DNA of 64,000 bases from Chinchilla lanigera. Its lineage: Eukaryota; Chordata; Mammalia; Rodentia; Chinchillidae. The notes under the pieces are model-generated. The model searched no databases and had not been told where the DNA came from. It was given only the letters and a program-made list of their open reading frames with translations. Position 1 is the first letter of the stretch. The number at the start of each line of letters is the position of its first letter. The stretch lies in the NCBI RefSeq assembly GCF_000276665.1, contig NW_004955472.1, positions 6,963,793-7,027,792 of the forward strand, in the 5' to 3' direction. Positions 46,990 through 59,282 of the stretch are shown here, piece after piece. The translations under genes and the position numbers were made by a program.

Positions 46990-49920
46990 AAACCCATGTT
47001 GTCAACAGCTATGTTTCACTTTTTCTATTGAAACCCGCAGCTACGCGAGAACTCCCAGATTTCTTCAGTAGTCCATTTCACAGCTAAGAAGCTTTCCTTG
47101 ATTTATTTCCACCCTTGATCTGTAGTTAGACTCTCAAGTATCTACAAAATATATAGTCCACATTTTTGCCAAAGTATCCTTCTTGTCAAAGTCAGGCATA
47201 CTTTGTCCCTTTAAATGCTTGCTCTCTTCAGACATCCCAGGAGAAAACCAGGAGGAGAAATAGAAGGAGACTGGGATTACAGTACAGAGAGGTATTCCTA
47301 ATGGTGGGAGGAAGCAGGTGCCTAGCTTTGGCCAAAATGTTCAATTACTAGAGCAATTCAGTTTCCCAATTTGCCATGATGCCAGCTACCCAGAATTAAC
47401 AAAGACCTGCATATATCAGCAAACAGCTGAAGACAATTTTCAGCAACACTGAGCCCAAAGCAAAATTTCTAAAGATCTCTTTAAATCTTTTGAGCCTGAA
47501 TGTTCATCTGATTTCATTGTAAGTCACAGACTTTGCCTCTGACACTTTCCAAGGCATCTCTCACGTCAACACTTTTCTGGGAAAATGGTGTATCACCACG
47601 AGCAGGCCTGCTTGTCAGGTCTTGCAAAATCATACTGTGGTGCTATTCCTCCCTCAGACTTATAAAACATTTCCTTTCATTTGTCTTGTTTGAAGTTTGA
47701 TGTTGCATATCGTAGGGTTTGTACACCTAAGAGAACCAAAGTACAAAAAACATTTCTTCTGGCTATTATTTTGCAAGTTATCTATCAATGATGAGGCAAC
47801 TGAGTTGCCTATTATGATGATCAGTGACAAAAAAACCATTCCTACTCTCTTGTATATCTGGTTTTTTACCTCTGTACTTAGGTACATCGATACCTCTTCA
47901 GATTTTCTTTTCAGGTTTTGGAGAACTGGAATGAACTCCCAGAGAAAAAAAACTGATATGCTCATAAGTGTTCAGACCTCAAGTTCAATAGTCCCTTTCA
48001 AGCTTTATTGTAAGAGGCTTGGTGGTGTCCCTTCTCATCCATCAAGATTTCTGCACTGCATGTCATAAAGTGCATGCACAAACCTGCTATACCCCTAGCC
48101 AATCAGTAAATCTGAAACCCTCCCCCAGTAACTAGCTCAAAGATGTGAAATATTGCTGTTAATTACTCTCTTTCTACTGAATGAGCTCGGAAGTAACTAT
48201 GAACCCAATCCAGAAGTACCTGCTTCTGATTCCTCAGACCATATTATGATGAATCTATTCTTCATTAATACAGGACCCCCTTTTTTCCCTCACTCTGCCT
48301 AGTTTGGATAGCTCACAGATCAATCTTAACACTATTTTTCTCTTATGTCAAATATTACTCCAAAAATAAAATGAGTGTAAAAGCAAGAGCAGTTTTAGGA
48401 AACTTTTCAGGACTGAGTTGCACCTCTAAATTGAAAGTACGCTTTGATCTCCTACAGCCTTCCATTCTGCAGTCTACATCTACAGATGCGGATCTGTCCC
48501 CTCTATGGCAGCTGCAGTGTGGCTAGATCTGCAGTGTGAAGTCCATCCAAGGACTTCAACTCAGGATCATCTGAATGCCCGATTCACTCCTCCTTTGCCA
48601 GTTAATTGTTAACAGCTACCAGCCCGTAAGTGTCACAGCCCATTCAGAAGGCAGAATATCTACATTAGTTAAAACAAAACACTCCTAAAAAACAAAATAA
48701 AGTCTAAAAACAGCACGGCCACAGCCCTGTTTTAAGAAACACTGACAAATAAAGCAAACATCAATCTTGAAAGAATTTAAATGGCATTTGAAGTACTGTA
48801 AATCACAAAGTCTTTATTCATAAAAGTATAAGGAAAATTCTTATAATGAAAGTGACTTCTTGACTTCCGTGGGAGCTGGAAAATAGCAGTTCTGAATTAA
48901 AACTGGAATTTTTGCTTTTGCTTTTGTGTTGTATATTGTTTGTATTTTTGCTGCTGCTGTTTGATTTTTTTCTTTTTTCTTTTTTTCTTTCTTTGCCTGG
49001 GGCACTCTTACTGCAGTCACAGGCAATTGACTCCTTTCATACGGTGCCATCTTGATACCACCTTGAAGATGATGATGCTATGGATGAAAGCAGCAAGAAA
49101 TGTTACAACTGTCTCCGCCTTTGCCATTGGCTGGACAAATTCCACTTACAAGAGCCATAAAAGATAAATTCATCTTAATATTAACAGTGCCGCAAGTCAT
49201 TCTCGTGGACAGAAATGAAGCAACAAGAATCCTCAGCAAGATTTCTAAGTCAAAACAAACTTCTTCAGAGACCAAATTCGGTTCTTCTTCACTTGGACTG
49301 ACAAGAGATGAAAGCTATAAAATCAACATTCACATAAGGATAGTGACATGCTGAGAAACAAAGACTGTTTGAATTAAACTTCATGGGCCTGTTACCTAGG
49401 GGGTAATATCTCGTGTTCACCCAATTTCAGAATTATATTATTAAATACAATGGTCAGATTTTCATCAAAATAAGTTATACCGAATTCCTTACCTCCAGAA
49501 TTTCTAAATTTCATATTAGAAGAAAATTCTCTTTTAAAGTTTCCATATCAGAAGGATTGAAACTTTGGTTTTTATAGTTCACCTAGATAGGAGAAAGCAC
49601 ACCCTTTCCTTTTAGAATACTGTTACAGACTCAGTAAAGGGAGTATTCTGAATATTCCACCTCAGAATTATTTGCAGCACATCTGCCAAAGCTCAACCTG
49701 ATCTATTTCTGACAACACAAATACCCAAAACTAAGGACATCTTTTTTATTCCTTCGGAATCTGTCAATATCCGTTGCCTCTACGTTAGAGACATGAATGA
49801 CCCCATGTGACACAGGACCTTGGCACAGTCAGTGGATGCAAAATGAACCCGGAGCAAGACAGAAAATTGCCAGGCCCCCAAATTTCAGGTATACAAGTTC
49901 TCTTCTATAGCAGAGAAGTA
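46990..49920. other. Intergenic sequence, no gene recognised
   Basis: Open frames such as 47697-48068 (+, 123 codons), 48841-49050 (-) and 49100-49354 (+) match no protein family I know. A T-rich run lies at 48966-48993. Confidence 0.4.
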
Positions 49921-49924
49921 TGAA

Positions 49925-50045
49925 ACAGAAAGAATTCTGGACTGAAAGAAGTGCAGTTTAGATTCTGATGCAGGGTGTGAACCTGAAGCAAATCACATTA
50001 ATTTCTAGGTCTAAGCATCTGTATATAAATAATAAAGTATATCAG
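49925..50045 (+). repeat. MIR SINE
   Basis: 'attctggactgaaagaagtgcagtttagattctgatgc...tgtgaacctgaagcaaatcacattaatttctaggtctaagcatctg...aataataaag' follows the MIR order. Confidence 0.6.
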
Positions 50046-50580
50046 TTGAGAGTAATTGGGCTCCACATAACAGGAACAGAGTTTAAAATACTCTAAATGA
50101 GAAAAGAATGCATTACCTCACATAATCAAAATGTCTAGGCAATATCCTCAGATAAGGCCAGATAAAGACTTAAGGGGTATACTAAACTGTTGGGTTTTTT
50201 GAGGTTGATTTTTTTTTTAACTTCTTAGCTCACTGTTCCTTTTTATTGGCTTCATTCTCAGAGGAAGATGAAAAGCCAACACCACCAGTCCATGATCACT
50301 GACAAATAATTAAATACTCTATGAACAACTCTTACGCACGCAAACTTGATAGTGTGGAATAAATGGACCATTTTCCTAAGAGACAATCTGCCAAAACTCA
50401 CACGAGAGATAGAAATACTGAATAGGTCTAAGCCCATGAATATTAGAAAAAGACATTATAAGAAAAGAAAACTATAAAACAAGAGGTATTTTTAAGCATA
50501 GATGCAAAGATGTCAAAAACTTAGCAAGCCAAATCTGAGTATCATTTTGGCCATTCCTTTAGGGCTATGATACACAGTGT
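50046..50580. other. Intergenic sequence, nothing recognised
   Basis: No gene or repeat identified. Confidence 0.4.
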
Positions 50581-50582
50581 TC

Positions 50583-50681
50583 TTTTGTTTTTGTTTTGAT
50601 TTTGCTTTTGTACTGAGAATTGAACTCAGGACCTTGTGCTTGCCAGACGTGCACTGTGCTGCTGAGCTATGTACCTGGCCA
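50583..50681 (-). repeat. ID SINE
   Basis: GTACTGAGAATTGAACTCAG ... TGCTGCTGAGCTATGTACC, complement of the ID body, with a TTTTG-rich head. Confidence 0.9.
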
Positions 50682-50829
50682 TGGTGTATTATTAGCTATT
50701 GTTAATCTCTAATTATCTTGTTATGAATTTTTTATAAGGCAAGTGTTTTTATATATTTTTCTCAATATCTACTTGTATTGTATTAAAATTAAATGAAGAA
50801 TTAAACACTACAACTAGGAGTTATCCAAA

Positions 50830-51440
50830 ATGTACAAGCAGGTTGTTTCAGCCCTCCAAAATCAATTAATGTGACCTCCACAATCAAAAGGCTAAGGAAG
50901 AAAATCACAATCAATAGGCTAAGGAAGAAAATCACATAATCATATATTAATAAATGCAGAAAAGGTATGTGACCAAATTCAACATTTATCCCTGAGAAAA
51001 TAATCAGTAAACTAGGAATAGATGGAGATTTCCTAAATACGAACAGAACAGCTAATATCTTAATCATCCCCACAAAAACCCTGGCTTCTTAACACCATTA
51101 ACTTTGATGATTAAGATTCCAACATGAAACCAAAGTATTTCCCAAGCTCCTAATACTGCTTTGAGCACAATTCTAGAAGTATCTTAGGTAATGTAAGAAA
51201 ATAAAAATATGAGAAAAAAAAGCAGGGATGGAAAAATAAAGGGAAGGGAGAAAACATCCTCTCTTTTGCACAGATGCAGTGATTGTGTATGCAGAAAATC
51301 CAAAGCCAACAACCACAACAAAAAATCTACTGGAACTAATAAGAAATTACATAAGATTGCAGAATACATGCTTAATACATAAAAGTTAATTATATATATG
51401 AAGAATAGGACCAGGAAAGTCAATGTACTGCACTTTGTAT
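50830..51440 (+). repeat. Ancient L1 fragment, reverse transcriptase region, sense
   Basis: 'atcacataatcatatattaataaatgcagaaaaggtatgtgacc', 'aaactaggaatagatgg', 'gattgtgtatgcagaaaatcc' and 'ctactggaactaataag' match L1 ORF2. The frame is lost. It contains a 27-bp tandem duplication at 50881-50934. Confidence 0.7.
50881..50934. repeat. 27-bp tandem duplication
   Basis: Two units (50881-50907, 50908-50934) differ at one position. A single L1 consensus has one copy of this segment. Confidence 0.9.
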
Positions 51441-51444
51441 AAAC

Positions 51445-52425
51445 ATAGAAAACCATGTCAACTCTTATGAGAAGAAATTGGAAATGAAGAGCAGACCACA
51501 CTCTAGGTGGTTCTCCATTTTATAAAATATTTATTAATTGTTCAAAATGCAGTATTCAGTTTATTATGTGGATTTTAATCCTTCTTATTATTTTGCCATC
51601 TTTATAAAATCATGAGTAAAAAAAAAGCTTCCTTTGGGAAATGTCAAGGTAATACTCAAATTCCTGATCTAGTCAATACCCTTCTTTATAATGAGATGAG
51701 GGAAGGTTTGTATCATCCCCCACCTGATGGTACTGGGTATCACATTGCTCCTATATTGTGAATGGATACCACTGCTTACCTAGACACATATGAAGCATGC
51801 CATTCCCACCCATGTTGGTATACAAGTTATGAAACTGATTTGTTATTCAATATTTTTAAACATTGTGGAAGGTATTATGAGAAGTTTTAGGGCCAAAATC
51901 TCACTTCTAATCTATGACTTGAAAGTTCTAACTGTAAGGTAGATCCAGATTGCTACCTGCCTGAAAATGTATGTGCCACTCTCACAATTCATAATGGAAG
52001 TAGTTTTTCTCAATATATTCACCTTAATTCACCTAGCTTTAAAGATTTTTGTCTAATTTTTCTCTACCCTGAGAGTACAGGAAAACTTCTCTAGTAGACA
52101 TTCATTCTTATCACATATAATTTAATGATCTTTATTACTTGGTATGTTTATCAGAATGGTTCCAATTTTAAGACTATTGAGAGGATGTCTTTGGTCCTGT
52201 CCTTAGCTGGCCGTCTTTCAAGACTATGATGTAAAAATGATTTAAACTATAATTTTCTTTTACAATAAGCACAGAGAAGACTAAAATGACATGTAAGGAT
52301 CACAAGAACAACAGGCTTATGTAAACTTTGAAGGCACAGGAGAGAGTGCTACTGCTCTAGGCAAGTAAACATCTTTTACAGAAAAGCCAAGTTTGAAAGT
52401 GGTATGTTTGGACTAGTGTTAGCAG
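51445..52425. other. Intergenic sequence, nothing recognised
   Basis: No gene or repeat identified. Confidence 0.4.
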
Positions 52426-52429
52426 TAAA

Positions 52430-52545
52430 TAGAAGGCAGAAGTCTGTTCCATTTCATTAGGAAGTACCTGAGACCCAGAGCAGTTTGGTGACTCTCTCAA
52501 GGTCATTAATTTGTGTCAGAGCCAAGATCGGAATGAAGACTCTCC
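52430..52545 (-). repeat. MIR-type SINE (antisense)
   Basis: 'gaagtacctgagacccagagcagtttggtgactctctcaaggtcatt...gtcagagccaagatcggaatga' matches the complement of the MIR core. Confidence 0.55.
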
Positions 52546-52549
52546 ACTA

Positions 52550-53320
52550 CTTTTCTCTCAGTTACAAAGGTTATAAGAGTTCCGGTTAAAATCCGGTCCG
52601 TATTTTCGCATAGCCACTACACATAGTACAAAGGACCTTGTGAAGGATGATGCATTAATGATGTTTAGTTCCTAGGAATATTCTCGTTCCTCATTAGGGT
52701 TTAAGAGTCCTTGTGAAACCACTAGATAATCACTGACAGGCTGCTTGAAATCTTGAATGAGTCTGAGATCATTTTGCAAATTCAACAGAATTTGATTATC
52801 TGTAAATTAGAATGACCCTGTCCTGAGATGAAAAGTGTTCAGAATTTCTTTAAAAACTTAAGGAAAATTTTATTACTCTAAAACTTCACTATCGCCAGTT
52901 AATTGGGGAAGAAAGACTATCAGACCAATCAAATATAAAACATAGAATTTTAAAAATAAATTTAGTTTTGGAGAAGTATTTTAATTTTCAAATAGATCTA
53001 ATAATTTAAATTTACCTAATAATTAAAGTTTAACTCAGCCAAGGAGGTATTCAATGAATTTGTATTTTTAAATAAATAATCTATTTTAATTTGCCAATTA
53101 TTTTAATCAATTAAGTAAATTCATTATACCAATCGAGTCACAGTGATTTCACAGGAAGGAGTGCTAATTTTCCTTGTAGATGTCAGCTTGATTTCTGACG
53201 TGGTGATGACACAGCCGTGAAGGTCAAATGTGTAGGACTGCATGGGAATCTCAAAAGTTAGGTGAGGAAGACAGAGCAAAGGCACTGGTGATAAGTATAA
53301 TACTGACCTGTGTGCATTTA
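52550..53320. other. AT-rich intergenic sequence
   Basis: Nothing recognised. Confidence 0.4.
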
Positions 53321-53324
53321 GTAC

Positions 53325-53430
53325 TGCTATGGCTTGGAGGTGGTTTGAGTGCTTACCCCAAGTGTTCGTGTGTTGAAGTTTAATTTCCATGGTGAGGTGC
53401 TGGCAGAGTGGACAGGACATTATGGCGTCT
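53325..53430 (+). repeat. LTR fragment, MaLR-like
   Basis: 'gctatggcttggaggtggtttgag...cccaagtgttcgtgtgttgaagtttaatttccatggtgagg' resembles a MaLR LTR 5' end. Only a fragment remains. Confidence 0.4.
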
Positions 53431-54225
53431 ACACATGGAGCCGTGGGGGTTAGGGTTAGACAGCCCTCCATCTGCGTGTGCGCATGCTAACTCTGGACCT
53501 TCGACAGCATCCTCACTGCTGCTCCCTCTTCCTTCCTTTCCCTTCCTCCCGCTCCTCCCTGCCTTTCCTCCATGTTCTCATTTCTGAGCAGGACATACTT
53601 TCCAGCCTTTCGCACCCTCTCTTCCGTATACCTTTGTCCTCCATTCCCTTCCTTTCATTTGCAAAGCTGTGTGTTGATAAGAGGAGAAAACCATTTGCTC
53701 GCATTCTTGCTGCTCTTTCATTTTGAAATCGATGTAAAGGGCCAGTGCATTGCCGGATCAGCTTCTGACCAACAGCACAATCACTGCGCTTGGTTCCACC
53801 ATACTCAACTCTGTTTAGCACCGTCTTGTAGCGAAGTAGTGTCGGTCCTGCTAAAACAGCTCTGGAAGAACTACAGGAGCAGCCACAGCAAATGGAGCAG
53901 AAACACCCACTGGTCTAATTTGATTTGCTTGTGCTCATAGATACATGCAACCTGAATCAAAATAAAAGTACAGATACAACCAAGGATCCTTCACGGAAAA
54001 AAATCCTTTGACCATATGTGCAAGAACAGAAGCACAGCTACCACGGGCAAGTCTGCAGTCAGAATTTATCTACTCCAAGTGTATGGGGCATAATCAAATG
54101 GCAGGTCTGATTTCATGCCATTAAAACTGACGTGGATATACATATTTTCCCTTCCTTCTTTCCTATCATCTTGTTTGGTGAAACTCTGCATTGTTTATAA
54201 TTTTTATGTTTTTATTTTTTCTTCT
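53431..54225. other. Intergenic sequence with pyrimidine-rich stretch
   Basis: No gene. C/T-rich sequence lies at 53517-53573. The overlapping frames at 53478-53940 are unmatched. Confidence 0.4.
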
Positions 54226-54229
54226 CTTT

Positions 54230-54450
54230 AATGATTTAATTAACCTTGCATTCTTACATCTGGTGATCTGACCAACTTCAGTGAAGATAAAAATATGTAA
54301 TATAACAACCATTGTTAATGCCTATTGCTTGTTCTGAAATCCTCTATCATTTTTATTGTTCTTGCTTTGTTTTGTTTTTGTTTATGTTGTTGACATTTTG
54401 ATATTGTTCTCTTTTAAAATTCTCTTTAAAATAAAATAAAAATTTAAAAA
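54230..54450 (+). repeat. L1 3' end, strongly 5'-truncated
   Basis: The 3' UTR is collinear with the L1 at 20913-23690: 'gaagataaaaatatgtaatataacaaccattgttaatgcctat...cttgttctgaaatcc', ending in 'aaaataaaataaaaa'. Confidence 0.7.
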
Positions 54451-54654
54451 CTGATGCAGATAACCTTACCAGTTACAAATAGTAGCACATGAAATTTATC
54501 AAAATGCTCAAGCAGCATCCTGAAATTGTAGGTGAAGACCCAACTGTAAGAGTTCTCAGGCCCCACTTTTATTGTTAGGTTTTCCTTTCTATATTTCAAG
54601 AAAAAGAACTCTTCAAAACTTTTATAGTAGCTATACTGGGAGAAGCACCATGTG

Positions 54655-54745
54655 ATAAAAGGTGGTTATTTACTAATTGTGTGATTTTGTTTAATCTCTT
54701 TCAAAGTTCCTGAACCTGTTTCACATTTCAAAAATATGTAGATCA
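54655..54745 (+). repeat. MIR fragment
   Basis: 'ttatttactaattgtgtgattttgtttaatctctttcaaagttcctgaacctgtttcacatttc' follows the MIR 'cacttactagctgtgtgac' segment. Confidence 0.5.
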
Positions 54746-54887
54746 CTTTTAGTTACTTCTGAACTCTGAAAAAAATGATTTAAATAAGACCAGAAATTAG
54801 TAAAAACTTTTACTTTAATCTCTGTAATTGACCTTGTTTACAGCTGCTTTGCCCACAATGTTTTAACTGGCCTCAGAAAACAATTTT

Positions 54888-55092
54888 TATATATGGCTTT
54901 ATATATATATATTACATATATATTTTATAAATACCTTATAAATATTTATCAATATATTACATATATATTTTATAAAATAAAATATAAAATATTATATAAA
55001 TATTTTATATATTAAAGATATATAAATAAATATGATTATATAATCCTCTGATATTTATATATATTAAAAATATATAATTAAATAATATTATG
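54888..55092. repeat. AT-rich low-complexity tract
   Basis: Almost pure A/T with TATATT repeats, including a duplicated ATTACATATATATTTTATAA segment. Confidence 0.9.
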
Positions 55093-55213
55093 TACTATGA
55101 AGTAGCTTATAATCAATAACCCTTTTAAATTCTTTCTTATTTTTTGTGAAATTTATTTCTAAACCCCCCAGGTTTGCTGGGAGTAGGGTTTTTATGCGTA
55201 CTTACAACATCCA

Positions 55214-55573
55214 TGTTATGGTTTGTCTGTGTGTCCCCCCAAAGCCTCATGCGGCCATGGGGCAGGCTTTTAGAGTTGAATGATTATGGGTGTGAGAGCT
55301 GCACCCGCCCTGGGGTGGATAGTTTGCATATGTAAGGGAGAGGAAAAGGGTGCTTGAGGCCATTCCTCCGCCATTCTTCGCTGGTGTGTGCTTGTTGCTT
55401 TTGCTGTGTTCTGTCGCCCTGAGCTGTAGCTCTCTGCCATGTGCCACTCTGCCTTGTAACCTGCCAAGTACGGACTGAAACCTCCACAAACTATAAGCGA
55501 AATAAACCTTTCCTTCCTCAATTTTGGGAGTCAGATATTTTGTCCCAGCAATGAGAAAAAAGTAACCAAGACA
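55214..55573 (+). repeat. MaLR-like solo LTR
   Basis: TGTTATGGTTTGTCTGTGTG ... ACTATAAGCGAAATAAACCT ... AGTAACCAAGACA. The flanks ATCCA and ATCTA agree at 4 of 5 bases. It is the least disrupted sense copy and shows AATAAA in the expected R region. Confidence 0.87.
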
Positions 55574-55959
55574 ATCTAGAAAAATGAAAGTTTTATGCAT
55601 TATCAGTATTTTATACTTTCATTTATATGTTACACACATATAAAAGTAAAATGAAAATATATAAAACCTCTATCTTGGCATTTCACACTAAGTATAATTT
55701 TTATAATACTTAAAGTTATGGATGTAATCTTTCTTTTCCGTGATTTTTAAAAGAATTGTCTTCTGGCATCCAATGGGGCTGCCAAAGAAGCTTAGAACTG
55801 AAGGCAACAGAGCTACAGAAATAAATAAATGCAGCAGAAAAGACATTGGCCAGAAACAAAAGCACATGTTCACGAACACTTGTTCTGTGAGAAAAATGTC
55901 AACATAGAACGATGTGGTTAATGTGCTTTCCGTAAATGCCACTGGGTCAATTATCTACC

Positions 55960-56130
55960 AATATGAGAAACAAAAGTGAAATTTGACCCCTACCTCACAC
56001 CAAACATGAATTCTTGATGGTTTATGGATCCAGAAGTGAAGGTTAAAAGATTTCTAAAGGATAATATTGTGAAATATATTAGTGACGTTGAGTAGGAAAA
56101 AATTTGCTTATATAAAGGAATAGTTGGTAT
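55960..56130 (+). repeat. Ancient L1 fragment, sense
   Basis: 'acccctacctcacaccaaacatgaattcttgatggtttatgga' matches the L1 'ccttacctcacaccatatac' segment. Confidence 0.5.
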
Positions 56131-56154
56131 CCAGTTTATAAGATATCCAAGTTT

Positions 56155-57750
56155 TTCAAGTTGTTTTGCTTATTGTTGGCCTTTTTTATTTTGATTAAAA
56201 TTTCAAATGAGAGTTGTCAAATTCCACACATTGAAAGGGGAGATTTTGAATGGAATTTTATTGGAACTACAAATAAAATTAAGGAAACTGAAATTCTTTT
56301 AATATTGAATTCAACATTTAGCAAAGTCTTATATTTTAATAATGTCCTATTAATATAACAGAAGTATCAAATGTCTTTCATTATATTAGCTGGGGAATTT
56401 TTTAAGTTTCTGTTTTCTGTGTTGTTTTCTATCATTACATAGAAAAACACTATTAATGACAGTATAACTAGTAATCTTCTTAAATTCTCCTTAATTTTTA
56501 ATAATTATTTTGCTGGGGTGGGATTTTCTGCATAATTATAACATCTGGGAAAAATAGTTTTCTTTAGTCATTTCCTGTTTTTATACTTTAATTATATTAT
56601 ACCTTCATTTCACTAAGATACTAAGCAAAATGGTGAGTAAAATGAGAGCAAGAATCTTCTTCCTATTTTCATCTCAGAGAGAAAACTTTATCTTTAATAT
56701 GAGCTTTGTTGCACATTTTTAATAGATGTTCTCTTTCAAATTGAGAAAGTTCCTTTCTATTCCTGGCTTGACAAGTTTTTTAACATAAATGAATGCTGAA
56801 TTTTGTCAAATGCTATTTCTACAGCTATTGAAATGATTGTATGATTTTTCTTCATTACTCTGTTAATGTTATGAATTGCTTTGGTGGTTTTGTGTGTGTG
56901 TTATATTGTAATTGTTTTCCTAGAATAAATTTAGTCAAAATTATTATTCTTCTATTGAGCTAGACTCAGTTTTTAATAATTTATCCAGTATTTCTACATC
57001 CATATTTGGAATGAAATTGACCTTTTTCTTTCTTTTATTTTACTGACTGTTTTCTTTCTTATCATGTCTGATAACAAAGTATTGTTGACTTGACAAAAAA
57101 AGATGAAAAATACGGTCTTTCCTCTGTATTTCATTTCCTCCTTTTTTTCTTTTTTCTTTTCTTTTTTTTTTTTTTTTTTTTTTTTTGGTGCCAGGAATCG
57201 ATCTGAGTTATACCCCTGGCCCTTTTCAATGTCTTCAGGTTCTATAAATTGATTCCATTTTTTCATTCCTCATATTTGTTTTCTATAATTATTCTCTTCA
57301 TCCTTTCACCAAGACTTTGTAAACTTTGAGAGTTTTAAAATTCATTTTAGGTTTGCAGATTTCATTTTATATTTATTTTCTACCCCCTTACTTTCTGTAC
57401 TTTATTATTTTTCTTTATTTATTTTTAAATTTAATTTTGTTTTTTCCTAACTTATGGAAATAGCTGCTTAGCATCTTTGCTTTCCAGCCTTCTTTTTCTA
57501 ATGTAATTTATTGAAGGACATCATTTTCTTCCTTTAGCTATGTGCCACTAGACATTATATGTACTGTTGCTGTTACTGTCTTTCAGTTAAAACATTTGCT
57601 AATTTCTTTTGTAATTCCTTTTATGCAGAAAAAAATTCTTGGATGTATGTTTGATTATAAAAATATGAATATTTCTTGAATTTTTGTTAGTAATCTCTAA
57701 TGATAGTGTGGACTAAAGAGATACTTTTTATGATATCAACAGTTTAAAAT
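56155..57750 (-). repeat. Ancient L1, ORF2 5' half, antisense
   Basis: The plus strand follows the complement of L1 ORF2, for example 'tgaatgctgaattttgtcaaatgctatttctac', 'tgattgtatgatttttcttcattactctgttaatg', 'cttttcaatgtcttcaggtt'. An internally deleted ID lies inside. Confidence 0.7.
57141..57221 (-). repeat. ID SINE with internal deletion
   Basis: A long poly-T head, GGTGCCAGGAATCGATCTGA, then GTTATACCCCTGGCC directly. The middle of the tRNA unit (about 45 bp) is missing. Confidence 0.8.
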
Positions 57751-57756
57751 ATCTTA

Positions 57757-57920
57757 GCCTGGTGTGGTGGTGCACACCTAAAATCCAGCACTTGGGAAGC
57801 TGAAGCAGAAGGATCTCTATGAGTAAGTTTGAGGGCAGCTGGGGTACATAATGAATTCAAGACCAGCCTGCAGTGCACAGTGAGAACTTGTCTCAAAAAA
57901 GAAAACAATACAAAACAAAA
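57757..57920 (+). repeat. B1 SINE
   Basis: GCCTGGTGTGGTGGTGCACA, then ATCCAGCACTTGGGAAGCTG, then CAAGACCAGCCTGCAGTG and a CTTGTCTCAAAA end with an A-rich tail. Confidence 0.88.
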
Positions 57921-57991
57921 TAAAATATACTCAGCCTAGAGAGGCTGAGATAACTGCTCCTCCCAGCCCTTTGCTTAGCCAGGTCCTGCCT

Positions 57992-58048
57992 TGCCCTGCC
58001 CTGCCCTGCCCTGCCCTGCCCTGCCCTGCCCTGCCCTGCCCTGCCCTG
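57992..58048. repeat. (CCTGC)n pentanucleotide repeat
   Basis: About eleven copies of CCTGC without interruption, one of the few GC-rich tandem repeats in the window. Confidence 0.97.
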
Positions 58049-58766
58049 GAAAAGGACAGTAAAGGCTACAACTGTCTCCTGCCTCACTGAAGGTGACAAC
58101 TTCCCCCACCCTGAATCTTTGTGGAAAGCTCTGAAGGGAGGACAATTTAAAGGTTTTGGAAGAAAATATGGGAAATATCATTACGATAAAGTCACAGGCA
58201 ACAACACCCCAAGTCAAACCCTGAAAGTACAATTATAGAACTGATAAATCTGACTACATTAAAATTAAGGATTTCTGTTCATCAAAGGAACCCTTTGAGA
58301 AATAAAATGACAAGCTAACAATTGTGAGAAAATATTTGCAACACATTTTTATAAAGGGCTGGTTTCCAGAATATATAAATATGTAAAAGCTCTCAGAAAA
58401 TAATGAAAAAATAGGCAAAATAAGAATTTCACAGAGTACTATTTGGCCATAAAACTGTAAAATGATTCTCAACTTTATTCATAATTAGGAGGATGAAAAT
58501 TAAGGCATAATAACTTAGACATCCATGAGTTTGGCAAAATTTAAGAAAGTTAAGACTATCAGCATAAATATGTAGTCAAGAGGGACTTATATCGTGATGC
58601 TATGGATATATAGTAAATCCTTGGATTGCCAGTAACTTGTTCTGCCAGTGGAGTATTCCCCAAGACAAGAAAACATTTCTAATAAATTTTAACTTGATAA
58701 ATGAGCACTGTCTTGCAGTACAAGTACATGGTACTGAATGTTACATGATCACAACTGAGCCAACAG

Positions 58767-58832
58767 TTCTCTCCCTCTCCCCTTCCTCTCCCCTCCCCAT
58801 CCCTCCCCCTCCCCCCTCTCTCCCTCTTTCTC
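58767..58832. repeat. CT-rich polypyrimidine tract
   Basis: About 65 bp of C and T with very few other bases. Confidence 0.9.
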
Positions 58833-59025
58833 TGAAATGAATACATTGAAGTATATAAAAAATGGTACATTATACAGCATGAATATAAATTAACTTTGGC
58901 TATATACAACATTAAAGAATCTTAAAAGTGTAACTTGACCTAAAAGAGCATTTCCCTCAATATTACATGTAGCATATTATTTTTATGAAATCCAAACACA
59001 AATAAAGCTCAAAAATATACTGGCT

Positions 59026-59027
<2 letters not shown>

Positions 59028-59065
<38 letters not shown>
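59028..59065. repeat. (TA)n microsatellite
   Basis: Uninterrupted TA run. Confidence 0.95.
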
Positions 59066-59068
<3 letters not shown>

Positions 59069-59282
59069 ACCATATATATGACAAAACTATTTCAAAAATC
59101 AAAGAAATCATAAATTCCAAATCAAGATGGAAAGTAGAATAGGAAGCAAATAGATAAAACATAACGGTATAAGTAATGTTCTACTTCTAAAATTTTGGGC
59201 CACACAAACATGGGTTGATTTTATTATTTGGTGAAATAACTTATAGAGCATGTACATAATTTCGTATAAAATATTTCATGAA

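Larger units (their letters stand above)
58150..59200 (+). repeat. Ancient L1, ORF2 3' end and 3' UTR, sense
   Basis: 'ctgactacattaaaattaaggatttctgttcatcaaagg', 'gagaaaatatttgcaacacat', 'ggtttccagaatatataaa' and 'cacagagtactatttggcc' are L1 ORF2. Pyrimidine and TA repeats interrupt it. Confidence 0.65.

Noticed and set aside
47697..48068. Open frame of 123 codons on the plus strand
   Set aside because: No family resemblance and biased toward aromatic residues, as expected of random AT-rich DNA; a frame also opens on the opposite strand.
48841..49354. Possible processed pseudogene
   Set aside because: Frames such as MAPYERSQLPVTAV and VSEEVCFDLEILL were examined, but no parent gene could be recognised.
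55247..55600. Minus-strand frame of 117 codons
   Set aside because: It lies almost wholly within the solo LTR at 55214-55573, which is noncoding.
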